Of a stretch of DNA of 64,000 nucleotides, positions 63,102 to 64,000 are shown piece by piece. The translations under genes were made by a program, and so were the position numbers. Numbering within the stretch: position 1 is the first letter of the stretch; the number at the start of each line of letters is the position of its first letter. Origin of the DNA: Usitatibacter rugosus (lineage in GTDB: Bacteria > Pseudomonadota > Gammaproteobacteria > Burkholderiales > Usitatibacteraceae); assembly GCF_013003965.1 (NCBI RefSeq), contig NZ_CP053069.1, positions 2,573,419 to 2,637,418 of the forward strand. Reading direction: 5' to 3'. The notes under the pieces are model-generated. The model ran no database searches. It worked only from the letters and a program-made list of their open reading frames with translations, and had not been told where the DNA came from.

Positions 63102-64000
63102 CTACGGATAGCGGCAGACCGCCGATGCGTCCTTGAAGACCGTGCGCGTGATCGCCTTCTGCTGCGTGATGCCGTCCAGCGTATAGGCGAACGTGCCGTT
63201 GCTGCGGTCCGGGAAGCTCAGCGTGGCCTCGCCCACCTCCACGAGGTGCAGCGACGAGGAATCCCAGGGCTGCGCATCGAAGCGGTTGGCGCGCGAGCGA
63301 TAGATCTTCCCGGTGTACGTGTCGCTTCGCTCCACGCGCCGCAGGTTCGACATCACCAGCCATTGCCCCTTGCCGGAAGCGGCGAAGGTGAACCACGTCG
63401 CGAAGATCACCTCGCCCTGGTGCGTGATGTTGAGTCCCCAGCCCGATTCGGAGCCGCCCGCGTTCCACCAGAGGTCCTGGTAGTTGTCGATCGTTCCCGT
63501 GGAGCCGCTCGAGACGCACTCCGGCACGACGTCGCCGAACACCTGGCGCGTGATCGGCTTTGATTGCGTCACGCCATCCAGCGTGTACGCGAACGTGCCT
63601 TCGGTGGCGCTCGTGAACGTGAGGGTGCCCGTTCCCACTTCCGTTCGCGTGACGAGCCGCGGATCGAACGGCACCGCATCGAACGCGGGTCCGGTCACGC
63701 GATGGATCTTGCCCGTGAACGAACCGTCTGCTGCGCGCTCGGCGTTGGACATCACCAGCCACTGGCCGTCGCCGTTCGCGTCGTACGTGAACCACGTGGC
63801 GAAGATCGTGTTGCCCTGGTGCGTGGTGTTGATGCCCCAGCCGTTCTCGCGGCCGCCCGGGCTCGCCCACCACGTGCCCTGGTACGCGACCGTCGCCGGC
63901 GTGAAGACCGGCGGGTCCGGCACGCGCACGCCCAGGCCGCCGAGGTTCGCGATCGCGCCGTTCGCGGCGAGATCGCTATCACCGGCGCCTCCGTCGACCA
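63102..64000 (-). CDS. Third SGWG-module protein, C-terminal part
   Basis: The frame is open to the window edge, so the N-terminus lies beyond base 64000. The visible 298 residues begin with VDGGAGDSDLAANGAIANLG, the end of a choice-of-anchor-U-like domain as in the two paralogs, then a Pro-rich linker. Two SGWG modules follow: YQGTWWASPGGRENGWGINT and YQDLWWNAGGSESGWGLNIT, each with HQG and FATWFT, closing ITRQVF...C and ITRTVF...C. It lies 185 bases upstream of the two-gene passenger operon on the same strand; that gap holds no gene that I can see. Confidence 0.85.
   Translation of the reverse strand, partial: VDGGAGDSDLAANGAIANLGGLGVRVPDPPVFTPATVAYQGTWWASPGGRENGWGINTTHQGNTIFATWFTYDANGDGQWLVMSNAERAADGSFTGKIHRVTGPAFDAVPFDPRLVTRTEVGTGTLTFTSATEGTFAYTLDGVTQSKPITRQVFGDVVPECVSSGSTGTIDNYQDLWWNAGGSESGWGLNITHQGEVIFATWFTFAASGKGQWLVMSNLRRVERSDTYTGKIYRSRANRFDAQPWDSSSLHLVEVGEATLSFPDRSNGTFAYTLDGITQQKAITRTVFKDASAVCRYP

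Noticed and set aside
55134-64000. IPTL-CTERM or PEP-CTERM sorting signals after the choice-of-anchor-U-like domain
   Set aside because: No IPTLSEW or PEP motif, membrane helix or basic end is found; the proteins end in SFR and CRYP after the modules.

Overview
The window is gene-dense, very GC-rich DNA from a Gram-negative bacterium, most probably a betaproteobacterium. Supporting content: two Bug-type tripartite tricarboxylate substrate-binding proteins, an MlaA outer-membrane lipoprotein, a DUF1631 protein, many lipoproteins and Tat or Sec signal peptides, and a sigma-32-type promoter in front of clpB. The genus is not shown by the sequence; a soil or freshwater lineage near Burkholderiales or Usitatibacteraceae is my inference. 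No tRNA, rRNA, CRISPR array, prophage or transposase was seen. No gene-free stretch exceeds 300 bases.

Layout. 1-10.5 kb: the end of an AttEFGH-like export system (FtsX permease, AttH), an acyltransferase overlapping 3-methyladenine glycosylase I, an MFS exporter, a DUF1631 protein, a CoA-thioester pair (crotonase-like, class III CoA transferase) and TauE-like and other membrane proteins. 10.5-20 kb: a methyltransferase operon, a hybrid sensor kinase, Cu/Zn superoxide dismutase, a Tat-type amidohydrolase and a small operon of solute-binding lipoproteins. 20-31 kb: GNAT, AAG-type glycosylase, an orphan CheB-like protein that has lost catalytic residues, a Bug protein, a thioesterase, an ArsR regulator, a Tat metallohydrolase with a beta-propeller protein, a serine carboxypeptidase and a WYL regulator. 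31-44 kb: a JmjC/cupin gene coupled to an OmpA-FecR fusion, peptide uptake genes (SBP family 5, OPT), an AI-2E permease with an amidohydrolase and a Bug protein, and a degenerate histidine kinase. 44-54 kb: a secreted trypsin-like protease and housekeeping genes (pssA, clpB, nadC, mlaA). 54-64 kb: four large secreted proteins.

The most unusual content is a family of secreted proteins that share one C-terminal module of about 120-130 residues. It carries a WW pair, an SGWG-x-N-x2-HQG signature and a closing ITR-x2-F...C. It occurs as a tandem pair in five proteins (44.4, 53.8, 55.1, 59.0 and 63.1 kb) and once, divergently, at 12.3 kb. The N-terminal parts are unrelated: a trypsin-like protease with two pre-peptidase domains, a lamin-tail-like domain, and long beta-helix passengers with a fibronectin-like and a choice-of-anchor-U-like segment. 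The arrangement suggests a shared surface-retention or sorting module, but its function is unknown.

A second theme is intergenic inverted repeats. Two short palindromes share a GGTC-N-GACC core. Five are long hairpins with arms of about 35-60 bases and loops of about 45-80 bases. Two of the long ones are near-identical copies 6.8 kb apart. Several stems run into the flanking sequence or even into the last codons of both convergent neighbours.
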